This document shows, piece after piece, positions 10,001 to 19,049 of a DNA stretch of 64,000 bases. The stretch's first letter is position 1, and each line of letters begins with the position of its first letter. Made by a program: the position numbers and the translations under genes. Origin of the DNA: an uncultured Prevotellaceae bacterium (GTDB lineage: Bacteria > Bacteroidota > Bacteroidia > Bacteroidales > Muribaculaceae); NCBI GenBank assembly GCA_946406035.1, contig CAMJJG010000002.1:1-64000 (forward strand). The letters are read 5' to 3'. The notes below the pieces were generated by a model. It did no database searches. It had not been told where the DNA came from and saw only the letters and a list, made by a program, of their open reading frames with translations.

Positions 10001-10785
10001 TGATTGATGCCAGCTACTTTGCTATCAAGAACATCACCTTGTCATATGCACTGCCCAACTCTTGGATCAGCAAGCTCGGTATGACCGGTGCCCGTATCTT
10101 TGGTTCAGTTGATGATTTGGCTCTCTGGTCACACCTCGATGGTATGAATGTACAGTACAACTTCTCAGGTGGTACCGATTATGCTTATGTTCCCACCAAG
10201 ACCTACACCGTAGGTATTGAGTTGAACTTTGGTAAGACTTATGCCGCTGCTGCTCCCGCCGTTAACGTCAATGCACTGAACGGTCAGATCAACGACCTGC
10301 GCGCTCAGCTCGCTGACGCTCAGGGTGCCGCTGCCGATGCCAACAGCCGTCTGGCTCAGCTCCAGGGTCAGCTCGACGCCGCTAACCGCGCGCTGACTAA
10401 CTGCAAGAATGACCTCAACGATGCCAAGAATCAGGCTGCCAAGGTCATCGACAACAGCAAGCAGTACATGAACATTCTGGTTCACTTCCCCAAGTCGGCT
10501 ACCGCCGTTACCACCGACCAGCGTGCCAACGTTGAGCGCGTGGCTACCTATCTGAAGAGCCACCCCGAGGCCACCTGTGTCATCAAGGGTTATGCTTCGC
10601 CCGAGGGCAAGGAGGATGTGAACATCAAGCTCGCTAACGGCCGTGCCGCAAGCGTCAAGGACATGCTCGTCAAGAAGTACGGTATCGCTGCCAACCGCAT
10701 CAATGCCGCTGGCCAGGGTATCGGCAACATGTTTGACGAATTGAGCTGGAACCGTGTTTCGATTTGCGAAATCATCGTGAAGTAA
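7090..10785 (+). CDS. SusC/RagA-family TonB-linked outer membrane protein with C-terminal coiled coil and OmpA-like domain
   Basis: Start at [11 protein letters not shown] (7090). Carboxypeptidase-like N-terminal domain ([20 protein letters not shown]), plug ([52 protein letters not shown]), barrel, then coiled coil (10270-10467) and OmpA-like domain (10471-10785). Confidence 0.95.
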   Translation: [1231 protein letters not shown]

Positions 10786-10839
10786 TCCCGAGACAAGGTA
10801 TTAAGAATTATATTCATCATTATTTAAAAAGGATATAAA

Positions 10840-12399
10840 ATGAAAAAGATATTTAAATATTTGTTCATTGGTATGTTTGGTGTGCTCTGCCTGTCTTCAT
10901 GCTCTAACGACAGTCTGGTGACCGAGCCCACCGACTCCATGTCGGGATCGACCTTCATGAGTGACGCTACCAAGGCCCTCGTGCCCCTGAACGGTATCTA
11001 TCGCTCGATGTACACTGCCGGTTGGTCCACTACCGATAACACCCACCAGTGCTTCGGTATCAGTGCTTATAACCTGATGGCCGAGGTCATGGGTGACGAC
11101 TGCATCATGGGCGCCCAGGGTTCAGGTTGGTTCTGGTTTGACGCTGCCTATAATGTAAAGACCCGCTACACCAGCGGTGCATGGCGCAGCTATGACCTGT
11201 GGATGGCCTATTACACCTGGATTGCTAACGCTAACTATATTCTCGCCGCCGAGGAGACCATGGCTGGCTCCAGCGAGGATGTTGGTTACGTGATGGGTCA
11301 AGCTTATGCTATCCGTGCTTACAGCTACTTCATGCTGTCACAGATTTTTGCCCGTAACTACACTTATCCTAACGATCCTTGTGTGCCCATCTATAATGAG
11401 CCCACGATGACCACCACTACCGGTCAGCCCCGTTCGACCGTTGCTCAGGTTTATGCTCAGATCGACAACGATATCAACAAGGCTGTTGAGTACTTGGCTA
11501 AGTCTCCTGCTCAGCGTCATCCCAGCCACATCAGCTATGCTGTAGCTCTGGGCTTGAAGTCGCGCATCGCTCTCGTTGAGGAGAAGTGGCAGGATGCTTA
11601 TGATGCTGCTGTTGCTGCTATTGCAGCCAGTGGCAAGTCCATCCAGACTATTGATGCTGCTTCATTTGCTCCCAACAAAGCTAACTTTATCAACTCGGTT
11701 GGTCAAGGTAACGTGATGTGGGGTGCCCAGATCGTCAGCGATCAGGCTGGTATGTATGCTTCGTTGATGACCCACATGAGTGGTACAGCACCCTATGGTC
11801 AGCGCGCTCCCAAGCAGATTTCGAGCTGGCTGTATGAAAAGATGGGTGTTAACGACTCACGTCGTGCATGGTGGAATCCCGACGAGGCCTACCTGCAGAA
11901 GAAGTTTGAGTTCTCTAATGTTCAGACTTGGGAAGGTGACTATATTTGGATGCGTGTTGAGGAGATGTACCTCAATGCTGCCGAGGCTGCATGTATGATG
12001 GGCGACGAGGCTAACGCCAAGAAGTACTTGACAGACCTGATGAGCAAGCGCGATCCTAACTACAGCTGCAATAAGAGTGGTACCGCCCTTGGTGCTCTCA
12101 CTACCGATTTGACTGGTTCACTGCGCGAGGAAATCTTGCTGCAACGCCGCATCGAGTTGTGGGGTGAGGATGGCCGTATCTATACCATCCGTCGCTGCCA
12201 CCAGGGTTTCGAGCGTAACGAAGCTTATGGTTGGCCTAGTGGTCTGCTGCTCAAGGGTGCTGCCAACACCAATTTGGCTATTCAGGATCCTAGTAGCTAT
12301 GCATGGGTACTGACAATTCCTCAGGCCGAGTTTGATGGCAATGCGAACTTGGACTTTGACAGAGATCAGAACCCGATTGGCAACTATCCCGGTGAGTAA
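10840..12399 (+). CDS. SusD/RagB-family nutrient-binding outer membrane lipoprotein
   Basis: Lipobox LCLSSCSND; SusD-type repeats (YAIRAYSYFMLSQIFARNY, LREEILLQRRIELWGEDGRIYTIRR); directly downstream of SusC. Confidence 0.95.
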   Translation: MKKIFKYLFIGMFGVLCLSSCSNDSLVTEPTDSMSGSTFMSDATKALVPLNGIYRSMYTAGWSTTDNTHQCFGISAYNLMAEVMGDDCIMGAQGSGWFWFDAAYNVKTRYTSGAWRSYDLWMAYYTWIANANYILAAEETMAGSSEDVGYVMGQAYAIRAYSYFMLSQIFARNYTYPNDPCVPIYNEPTMTTTTGQPRSTVAQVYAQIDNDINKAVEYLAKSPAQRHPSHISYAVALGLKSRIALVEEKWQDAYDAAVAAIAASGKSIQTIDAASFAPNKANFINSVGQGNVMWGAQIVSDQAGMYASLMTHMSGTAPYGQRAPKQISSWLYEKMGVNDSRRAWWNPDEAYLQKKFEFSNVQTWEGDYIWMRVEEMYLNAAEAACMMGDEANAKKYLTDLMSKRDPNYSCNKSGTALGALTTDLTGSLREEILLQRRIELWGEDGRIYTIRRCHQGFERNEAYGWPSGLLLKGAANTNLAIQDPSSYAWVLTIPQAEFDGNANLDFDRDQNPIGNYPGE

Positions 12400-12423
12400 A
12401 AATGTTTAATCACATTAAACTAA

Positions 12424-13224
12424 TTGAATATTATGAAATTAGGTAAATATATTTTAGGATTGGCACTTATCGCCGCTAGTCTGACCAGCTGCGATCAGGA
12501 CAATATCGGTGCTATCTATGAACCCACGGTAGCCAATGTCTCGTTCATCTCTGCTGAGCAGAGCACTACGACCGAGGCCGAGAGCCTTACTGTTCCTGTG
12601 GCTATTAGCCGCGCTATGACCAATGGTACATACACTGCTAATGTTACTATCAGCGATGCCTCTGAGGGTGTTACCCTTAGGAGCAACCAGGTAACCTTTG
12701 CTGATGGTGAAGGTATGGCCTATGCTATGGTTGAGATGACCAATATGCAGAAGGGTACTAACTACTCTTGCAAGTTGACCCTTTCAGATGCTGATCAGGC
12801 TACTGCCAACACAGAGTTTGGTGCCCAGGTAACCACCACCACTGTTAACGTGATGTGTGACTATAACTGGATTAATATGGGTAATGGTTTCTATAGCTCG
12901 CCTGAATGGTGGGAAGAGGAATTCTATGTGCCCATCATGCATGCTGAAGGTACCAATATTTACCGTATGATTGGTCTGTTCCAGGATGGTTACAACATCC
13001 AGTTTACCATCAATAGTGACAACACTGTTACTGTTCCTGGACAACCCTCGTGGTATCACTCGAGTTACGGTGATGTATGGCTGGTAGGTGATGCCAACGA
13101 TACTGCCGACGGTTATGCAGGTACCTATGATCCTGCTACCAAGAAGGTTACCTTCATCCTGTATCACTATGTACCTGGCGTGGGTGGTTTCGGTACCTTC
13201 GTTGATACCCTGACCATGCCGTAA
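12424..13224 (+). CDS. Surface lipoprotein of the SusCD locus (SusE-like position)
   Basis: Lipobox ASLTSCDQD; beta-rich N-terminal domain; third gene of the SusC-SusD operon. Function inferred from position. Confidence 0.7.
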   Translation: MNIMKLGKYILGLALIAASLTSCDQDNIGAIYEPTVANVSFISAEQSTTTEAESLTVPVAISRAMTNGTYTANVTISDASEGVTLRSNQVTFADGEGMAYAMVEMTNMQKGTNYSCKLTLSDADQATANTEFGAQVTTTTVNVMCDYNWINMGNGFYSSPEWWEEEFYVPIMHAEGTNIYRMIGLFQDGYNIQFTINSDNTVTVPGQPSWYHSSYGDVWLVGDANDTADGYAGTYDPATKKVTFILYHYVPGVGGFGTFVDTLTMP

Positions 13225-13272
13225 TCGCACGACAAGTTCTTTAACTAGAACATAACACCACATTGCACTATT

Positions 13273-13306
13273 AGGGTGGGCGCTCCCGCTAGGGGAAGCC
13301 CACCCT
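13273..13306 (+). terminator. Stem-loop downstream of the first SusCD operon
   Basis: AGGGTGGGC (13273-13281) / GCCCACCCT (13298-13306). Confidence 0.65.
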
Positions 13307-13338
13307 TAGTGTTTGTTGCTGGATTTGAAGGAATGTGT

Positions 13339-13346
13339 TATCTTTG
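13339..13346 (+). promoter_or_regulatory. -7 box TATCTTTG upstream of the mscS homolog
   Basis: TATCTTTG 27 bp before the likely ATG at 13373. Confidence 0.5.
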
Positions 13347-13372
13347 CGGGCACATTTTTTAATGAATACGCA

Positions 13373-15835
13373 ATGATGAAGAAGTATATATTGATGGCGC
13401 TGATGGCGCTGGCCGTAGCCCTGCAGGCCAGTGCCGTGCTCAAGGAGAGCACCATGGCACAGACGCTGGGCGTGCTGTGTGAGGAACTGAGTGAAACCCA
13501 CAAGGAGCAGAAGGCCCGTGCCGAGCGTTTCGAGCAGCGCAACAAGCAGTTCAAGCGCAGCATCGGGCGTGACCTGGAGCTGTGCAACAACATCGAGCTC
13601 ATGCTCTATAGCCAGAAGGAGCAGAACATCTTTGATCTTGCCTATGCCTGCGGCCAGGCCACAAGCCTCTACCAGCGCGTGTCGCGCACGCGCTCGTTCA
13701 AGCAGTTTGAACAGCAGCAGGACGAGCAGATTGCCCAGTATGAGCACCTGGTGCAGGCGTTGAACAACATCCCCGACTATCAGCTCAAGACCCCCGAGAT
13801 GCGTGTCTCGCGCGACAGTTGCATCTACCTGGCCCGCGTCATCGAGAACGACATCCGCACCGCCCGCGAGACCATGAAGGACAACCACGAGAAGCGGCAG
13901 TGGGTGGCCAGCAAGGCCAAGAAGCTCAATGACTATGCCCTGGACATGTATGAACGCATTCGCCAGAGCGTGTTTGTCAACGGTGGACAGAATTACTTCC
14001 AGATCCTGAACCGATTCAGTTATAACTGGAAAAACAGCACCGAGGACATCAGCGAGAAGTACTCCCGTTCCCGCAAGACCCGCAGCGAGTGGCGAGGACC
14101 GCTCATCGGTTTCCTATTCATCTTTCTGGCGGTCTATATCGTGGGGGCACTTGTGCTCAGCTGGCTCATCATCAAGTTGATACCCAGGCGTTTCCTCTCA
14201 AGTAGCACTTACAGGAAATTCCTGCCCAAGCGCGGCTGCATCATCATCTGTGGAGCCGCGGCGGTGTTTGGCATCGCCACGTTCATCATCAGTAATGTCA
14301 CCGACCAGAACTTCATGGTCATGGCCACCAGGCTCTTGAGCGAGTATGCCTGGCTCATCGCTGCCATCATGCTGTCCATCATCATCCGCATGGAAGGGGC
14401 CACCGTGGGCAACGGCATCAAGCTCTATGTGCCGGTGCTGATGGTGGGATTTGTGGTGTTCTTCTTCCGCATCGTCTTCCTGCCCAGCACCATGGTCAAC
14501 CTGGTGTTCCCTCCCCTGCTGCTCGTGTTCACCATCTGGCAGCTCGTCATCAACCGCCGCCACAGTTCTGCGGTGCCACGCAGCGACGTCTTCTACTCGT
14601 GGATCTCGCTCATCGTCATGACCGTCTCGACAATCATGGCTTGGATGGGCTACACGTTGATGAGTGTGCAGGTGCTCATCTGGTGGATCATGCAGCTGAC
14701 GCTCATCCAGACCATCACCGTCATCTATGACCTGATGCACAGCTATGAGCGCAAGCACATCTCCGAGGATGCCGACGTGAGGAGGACGTGGCTCTATGAC
14801 GCCGTTTACAAGATGGTTGTGCCCATCGCTGCCACCCTCAGCGTGGCGCTGTCGATCTACTGGGCAGCACGCGTGTTTGACCTCACGCAGTGGTGCGAGC
14901 GCATCTTCCGTTACCGCTTTGTCGACCAGCCGGGCCTCATCGTCCTCTCGCTCGACAGGATACTGGCCTGTGTGGCATTTGCCTTTGTGTTCAACTATGT
15001 CATCTACCTCTTCATCCAGGGCTACCAGCTGTGGAAGCAGAACCGGGCCGAGTCACGGGCCATTTCAATGTATGAGCAGGAGAATGACGTAGCGGCCGAC
15101 GAGCAGATCGATATCCAGACCGTCATCGAGGACGATCCCGATGCCAAGGCTAAGGTCAAGGCCGCCTCCAAGGCGGTCACCCTCTCGATGAACATCATTA
15201 AGTACATCGGCTGGGGCATCTACATCTACATCGTGCTCGTCACCCTGCACGTCAACCGCACGGGCATCACCTTCATCCTCACGGGCCTCTCTACGGGCGT
15301 CGGCTTTGCCATGAAGGATACCCTCGAGAACCTGTTCTACGGCCTCTCGCTCATGAACGGTCGCGTCAAGATAGGGGACGTCATCGAGTGTGACGGCGTG
15401 CGTGGCAAGGTCAAGAACATCAACTACCAGAGCACTCTGGTCGAAACCCTTGATGGATCGGTCATCGCATTCCTCAACAGCCAGCTGTTTACCAAGAATT
15501 TCAAGAACATGACCCGCAACCACGGCTATGAGCAGGCCAAGATCACCGTCGGCGTGGCCTATGGCAGCAAGATCGACCAGGTGCGCCAGATGATCATCGA
15601 CCGCATCAGCCAGCTCGACTGCTACGACCCCAAGAAGGGAGTGCAGGTGCTGTTCCAGAACTTCGGCGAGAGCAGTGTGGACCTGCTGGTGGTCGTGTGG
15701 GTGCGCGTGGCCTCGCAGGTGGCCGACATTGCCCGCATCAAGGAGAACATCTACACCGTGCTGGGCGAGAACGGCATCGAGATTCCCTTCCCGCAGGCCG
15801 ACCTCCACATCCGCACCACCCTACCCACGACCTAA
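13373..15835 (+). CDS. Large MscS-family mechanosensitive ion channel
   Basis: Start at MMKKYILMAL. Multiple TM helices and MscS core: TFILTGLSTGVGFAMKDTLENLFYGLSLMNGRVKIGDVIECDGVRGKVKNINYQSTLVETLDGSVIAFLNSQLF. Confidence 0.93.
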   Translation: MMKKYILMALMALAVALQASAVLKESTMAQTLGVLCEELSETHKEQKARAERFEQRNKQFKRSIGRDLELCNNIELMLYSQKEQNIFDLAYACGQATSLYQRVSRTRSFKQFEQQQDEQIAQYEHLVQALNNIPDYQLKTPEMRVSRDSCIYLARVIENDIRTARETMKDNHEKRQWVASKAKKLNDYALDMYERIRQSVFVNGGQNYFQILNRFSYNWKNSTEDISEKYSRSRKTRSEWRGPLIGFLFIFLAVYIVGALVLSWLIIKLIPRRFLSSSTYRKFLPKRGCIIICGAAAVFGIATFIISNVTDQNFMVMATRLLSEYAWLIAAIMLSIIIRMEGATVGNGIKLYVPVLMVGFVVFFFRIVFLPSTMVNLVFPPLLLVFTIWQLVINRRHSSAVPRSDVFYSWISLIVMTVSTIMAWMGYTLMSVQVLIWWIMQLTLIQTITVIYDLMHSYERKHISEDADVRRTWLYDAVYKMVVPIAATLSVALSIYWAARVFDLTQWCERIFRYRFVDQPGLIVLSLDRILACVAFAFVFNYVIYLFIQGYQLWKQNRAESRAISMYEQENDVAADEQIDIQTVIEDDPDAKAKVKAASKAVTLSMNIIKYIGWGIYIYIVLVTLHVNRTGITFILTGLSTGVGFAMKDTLENLFYGLSLMNGRVKIGDVIECDGVRGKVKNINYQSTLVETLDGSVIAFLNSQLFTKNFKNMTRNHGYEQAKITVGVAYGSKIDQVRQMIIDRISQLDCYDPKKGVQVLFQNFGESSVDLLVVVWVRVASQVADIARIKENIYTVLGENGIEIPFPQADLHIRTTLPTT

Positions 15836-15853
15836 AAGGAAGACAAGAAGGGC

Positions 15854-15900
15854 AAGCCCTATGTTTGCACTGTCAAAGTCAAACATAGGGCTTGTCTTTT
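15854..15900. terminator. Bidirectional terminator between converging genes
   Basis: AAGCCCTATGTTT (15854-15866) / AAACATAGGGCTT (15881-15893) followed by a T run. Confidence 0.8.
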
Positions 15901-15918
15901 AACCTTAATGGAGAGGAT

Positions 15919-16689
15919 TTACTTGTAGAAGGTGATCCAGTTGGTGCAGTAGCGCGACTTGTCGGCGGCGGGGTGTATCTCGTGGACCTTACCCTGGCCG
16001 TCGCGCCACCAGGAGTGGTTCCAGCCGGCTCCCATGTCGAGGTAGAGGGCATGGGTGGGGGCCAATCGCTCCAGCAGGGCCACAAACGTGCTGTACTCCA
16101 CCTGGTCGCGGCTATCGACAATGCACAGGCGCCCGTCTTTCTCACACAGCGCGCGGTACTGGTTGACCGCCGAGCCGTCCGTGTCATACTTCTCGCGCCA
16201 CAGCGGGCGGATGCTCTCGCCGCCGTGGATGATTACTGCCTGCCCGAAGCCCATGCCGCCAGCCGCAGCCACGCTATCGAGCAGCTCGCCATACTCGCCG
16301 TGGACAAACTCCCACGTCGTGTCGCCAAACCAGGCGAACGCGCCGCTGTTGTCCTCGCACCTTGCTCCCTGGTAGCGCTTGCCGCCGCTCACGTGGTCGC
16401 CGTCGATGTTGCTGTGGGCAAACGTGTCGAGCAGCTCGTGGGTGAAGGCTGCCTCGGCACAGAAGATGACGCTCGTGTCCTGCTTGTCGGGCATCGTGCC
16501 GCACACGAGGTCCAGACGGCCAAATTGCGGATAATAAACGATGAGGCCATCGACCGTAGTGTCGTCAATAGCCACGGCCGAACCGGATAACGGGGTGATT
16601 TCTTTGTCCATATTACTTGATGATGGGTTGGTGCAGCAGTACAGCAGCAAGGCCGCCATCATTGCCAGTGTAAAGAGAGAATACTTCAT
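15919..16689 (-). CDS. Exported lipoprotein, possibly phosphodiester-glycosidase (NAGPA)-like
   Basis: Lipobox-like LLLYCCTN; C-terminal ALYLDMGAGWNHSWWRDGQG resembles the conserved C-terminal motif of NAGPA-like domains; weak assignment. Confidence 0.45.
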   Translation of the reverse strand: MKYSLFTLAMMAALLLYCCTNPSSSNMDKEITPLSGSAVAIDDTTVDGLIVYYPQFGRLDLVCGTMPDKQDTSVIFCAEAAFTHELLDTFAHSNIDGDHVSGGKRYQGARCEDNSGAFAWFGDTTWEFVHGEYGELLDSVAAAGGMGFGQAVIIHGGESIRPLWREKYDTDGSAVNQYRALCEKDGRLCIVDSRDQVEYSTFVALLERLAPTHALYLDMGAGWNHSWWRDGQGKVHEIHPAADKSRYCTNWITFYK

Positions 16690-16731
16690 TAGAAAATCGA
16701 TTATTTTAAATAAATAAGCACATGGAGCGGC

Positions 16732-17613
16732 TCATTGCGAGTCTTTCTCGTCGGCAAAGCGGCCAGGGTACTCCAGCGGCACGCGCGGCCGGCGCAGGGC
16801 CCTGACGATGAGCCAGATGCCCAGCACGATGAACGGGATGCTCAACAGCTGGCCCTGGTCGATGCCCCAGTTCTGGCGCATGGCAATTTCCCACGGCTCC
16901 TGCACGTTCTTGATATACTCGATGAAGAAACGCGGCACAAAGATGCCCAGCATGAACACGCCGAAGATCAATCCCTCGCGCTCCTGGCAGCGCCAGCGCC
17001 AGTACATGAGCAGGCACACGGCAAAGGTCAACAGGTAGAACAGCGCCTCATAGATCTGCGTGGGGTGGCACGGTGCGGTGAACACGGGCGCCGCGCCCTG
17101 CATCCACTGGCCGATGTTCTCGATAAAGCGGAATCCCCAGGGCAGCGATGTCTCGCCGCCGTAGATCTCATGGTTCATCAGGTTGCCGATGCGGATGAGG
17201 GCAGCAACAAAGCCTACGGGCACTACGAGGCGATCCAGCGTCCATAGTATGGGCTTGTGCGTCACCTGGCGGCTGTAGAGCCAGATGGCCAGCATGATAC
17301 CCAACGTGCCGCCGTGGCTGGCTAGGCCACCATTCCATATCTTGGGAATCTCGCCCAGGTGCTGGCTGTAGTAGCCCCAGTCATAGAAGAAGACGTGTCC
17401 CAACCTGGCTCCCAGGATGGTGGCTACCACCACATAGATGAACAGGCTGCCCACCCAGCTCTCGCGGGCCCCCTCGTGGCGAAAGATGCGGTAAACGATC
17501 TCATAGCCCACCAGGAAGCCGATGGCAAACATCAGGCCGTACCACCTGACGGTAATCGAGCCTATCGAGAACAGATTAGGACTAGCAGTCCATGTAATAG
17601 AATCTAGTATCAT
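16732..17613 (-). CDS. lgt: Prolipoprotein diacylglyceryl transferase
   Basis: VRWYGLMFAIGFLVGY, GARLGHVFFYDW, LASHGGTLGIMLAIWLYSR, RIGNLMNHEIYG, CHPTQIYEAL motifs. Confidence 0.97.
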   Translation of the reverse strand: MILDSITWTASPNLFSIGSITVRWYGLMFAIGFLVGYEIVYRIFRHEGARESWVGSLFIYVVVATILGARLGHVFFYDWGYYSQHLGEIPKIWNGGLASHGGTLGIMLAIWLYSRQVTHKPILWTLDRLVVPVGFVAALIRIGNLMNHEIYGGETSLPWGFRFIENIGQWMQGAAPVFTAPCHPTQIYEALFYLLTFAVCLLMYWRWRCQEREGLIFGVFMLGIFVPRFFIEYIKNVQEPWEIAMRQNWGIDQGQLLSIPFIVLGIWLIVRALRRPRVPLEYPGRFADEKDSQ

Positions 17614-17680
17614 GTTGTGTTGTGTTAGTAATTATCGTTATTGTGACCGCAAATTTACTGAGAATTTCGAGAATTATCTG

Positions 17681-17688
17681 TAATTTTG
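17681..17688 (+). promoter_or_regulatory. -7 box TAATTTTG upstream of obg
   Basis: TAATTTTG 19 bp upstream of ATG 17707. Confidence 0.55.
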
Positions 17689-17706
17689 CAGCAAAATCAA
17701 CGAGTT

Positions 17707-18930
17707 ATGGCAGAGAGCAATTTTATCGACTATGTGAAGATACTGTGCCGCAGTGGCAAGGGAGGAGCTGGTTCGGCCCACCTGCACCGCGCCAAGTATG
17801 TCCCCAAGGGCGGGCCAGACGGCGGTGACGGTGGCCGTGGCGGCCACATCTACCTCAAGGGTAACCGCAACCTGTGGACGCTCATCCACCTCAAGTACCA
17901 GCGCCACGTGCTGGCCACCGACGGACAATCGGGCGGCGAGAACCAGATGACCGGCAAGGACGGCGAGGACCGAACCATCGAGGTGCCCTGTGGAACGGCG
18001 GTCTATGATGCCGAGACGGGCCAGTTCCTGTGTGACGTGACCGGCGACGGACAGGTCGTGCGCTTGCTGCGCGGCGGCCGCGGCGGCCTGGGCAACCAGC
18101 ACTTCAAGACCGCGACGCGCCAGACGCCGCGCTTTGCCCAGCCGGGCGAGAAGGGCGTCGAGAAGACCGTCATCCTGGAGCTCAAGCTACTGGCCGACGT
18201 GGGCCTTGTGGGCTTCCCCAATGCGGGCAAATCTACCCTGCTGAGCGTCATCAGCGCCGCCAAGCCCAAGATTGCCAACTATCCCTTTACCACGCTGGAG
18301 CCCAACCTGGGCATCGTCTCCTATCGCGGCCAGCAGTCGTTTGTCATGGCCGACATCCCCGGCATCATCGAGGGTGCCAGCGAGGGACGCGGACTGGGAC
18401 TGCGCTTCCTGCGCCACATCGAGCGCAACGCCGTGCTGCTGTTTATGGTTCCGGCCGACAGCGACGACATCCGCCGCGAGTATGGCATCCTGTGCCACGA
18501 GCTGGAGACATTCAATCCCGATCTGGTCGAGAAACCCCGTGTGCTGGCCATCACCAAGTGTGACATGCTGGACGAGGAACTCATAGAGCAGATGCGTCCC
18601 GAGCTGCCCGACGGCGTTCCTGCCGTCTTTATCTCGAGCGTAGCCCAGATGGGCCTTACCGAGCTCAAGGATCTGCTGTGGCGCACCATCAACGATGAGC
18701 GCAACCGCATCCCCGAAACGCTCACCCATCGTGACCTGGACGAGCGGCATCGCGAGCAGGCCGAGGATAACTTCATCTTTGGCGCCGACGACCTCGAGGA
18801 CGAGGCTCCCGATGCCGGTGGCCGAATGGTTGACTCGGGTTCCAAGCAGTGGAGCGAGGAGTACTGGGAGAGCGACTACGAGGACGAGAACAAGGACTTC
18901 CAGGTCGTCAGCGACCCCGACGACAAGTAA
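17707..18930 (+). CDS. obg: GTPase Obg/CgtA
   Basis: Gly-rich Obg fold ([27 protein letters not shown]) and G domain [36 protein letters not shown]; acidic C-terminus. Confidence 0.98.
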   Translation: MAESNFIDYVKILCRSGKGGAGSAHLHRAKYVPKGGPDGGDGGRGGHIYLKGNRNLWTLIHLKYQRHVLATDGQSGGENQMTGKDGEDRTIEVPCGTAVYDAETGQFLCDVTGDGQVVRLLRGGRGGLGNQHFKTATRQTPRFAQPGEKGVEKTVILELKLLADVGLVGFPNAGKSTLLSVISAAKPKIANYPFTTLEPNLGIVSYRGQQSFVMADIPGIIEGASEGRGLGLRFLRHIERNAVLLFMVPADSDDIRREYGILCHELETFNPDLVEKPRVLAITKCDMLDEELIEQMRPELPDGVPAVFISSVAQMGLTELKDLLWRTINDERNRIPETLTHRDLDERHREQAEDNFIFGADDLEDEAPDAGGRMVDSGSKQWSEEYWESDYEDENKDFQVVSDPDDK

Positions 18931-18952
18931 TCAACACATTAACCGCTCAAAA

Positions 18953-18993
18953 ACAGCCGATGCAACTTGATAACATATTGTTGCATCGGCTGT
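18953..18993 (+). terminator. Stem-loop downstream of obg
   Basis: ACAGCCGATGCAAC (18953-18966) / GTTGCATCGGCTGT (18980-18993). Confidence 0.75.
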
Positions 18994-19049
18994 CTTTAGG
19001 TTGTTTTGTCCTAGAGGACTAACTGGCATTGTCCTCGCGGGGGCAACCG

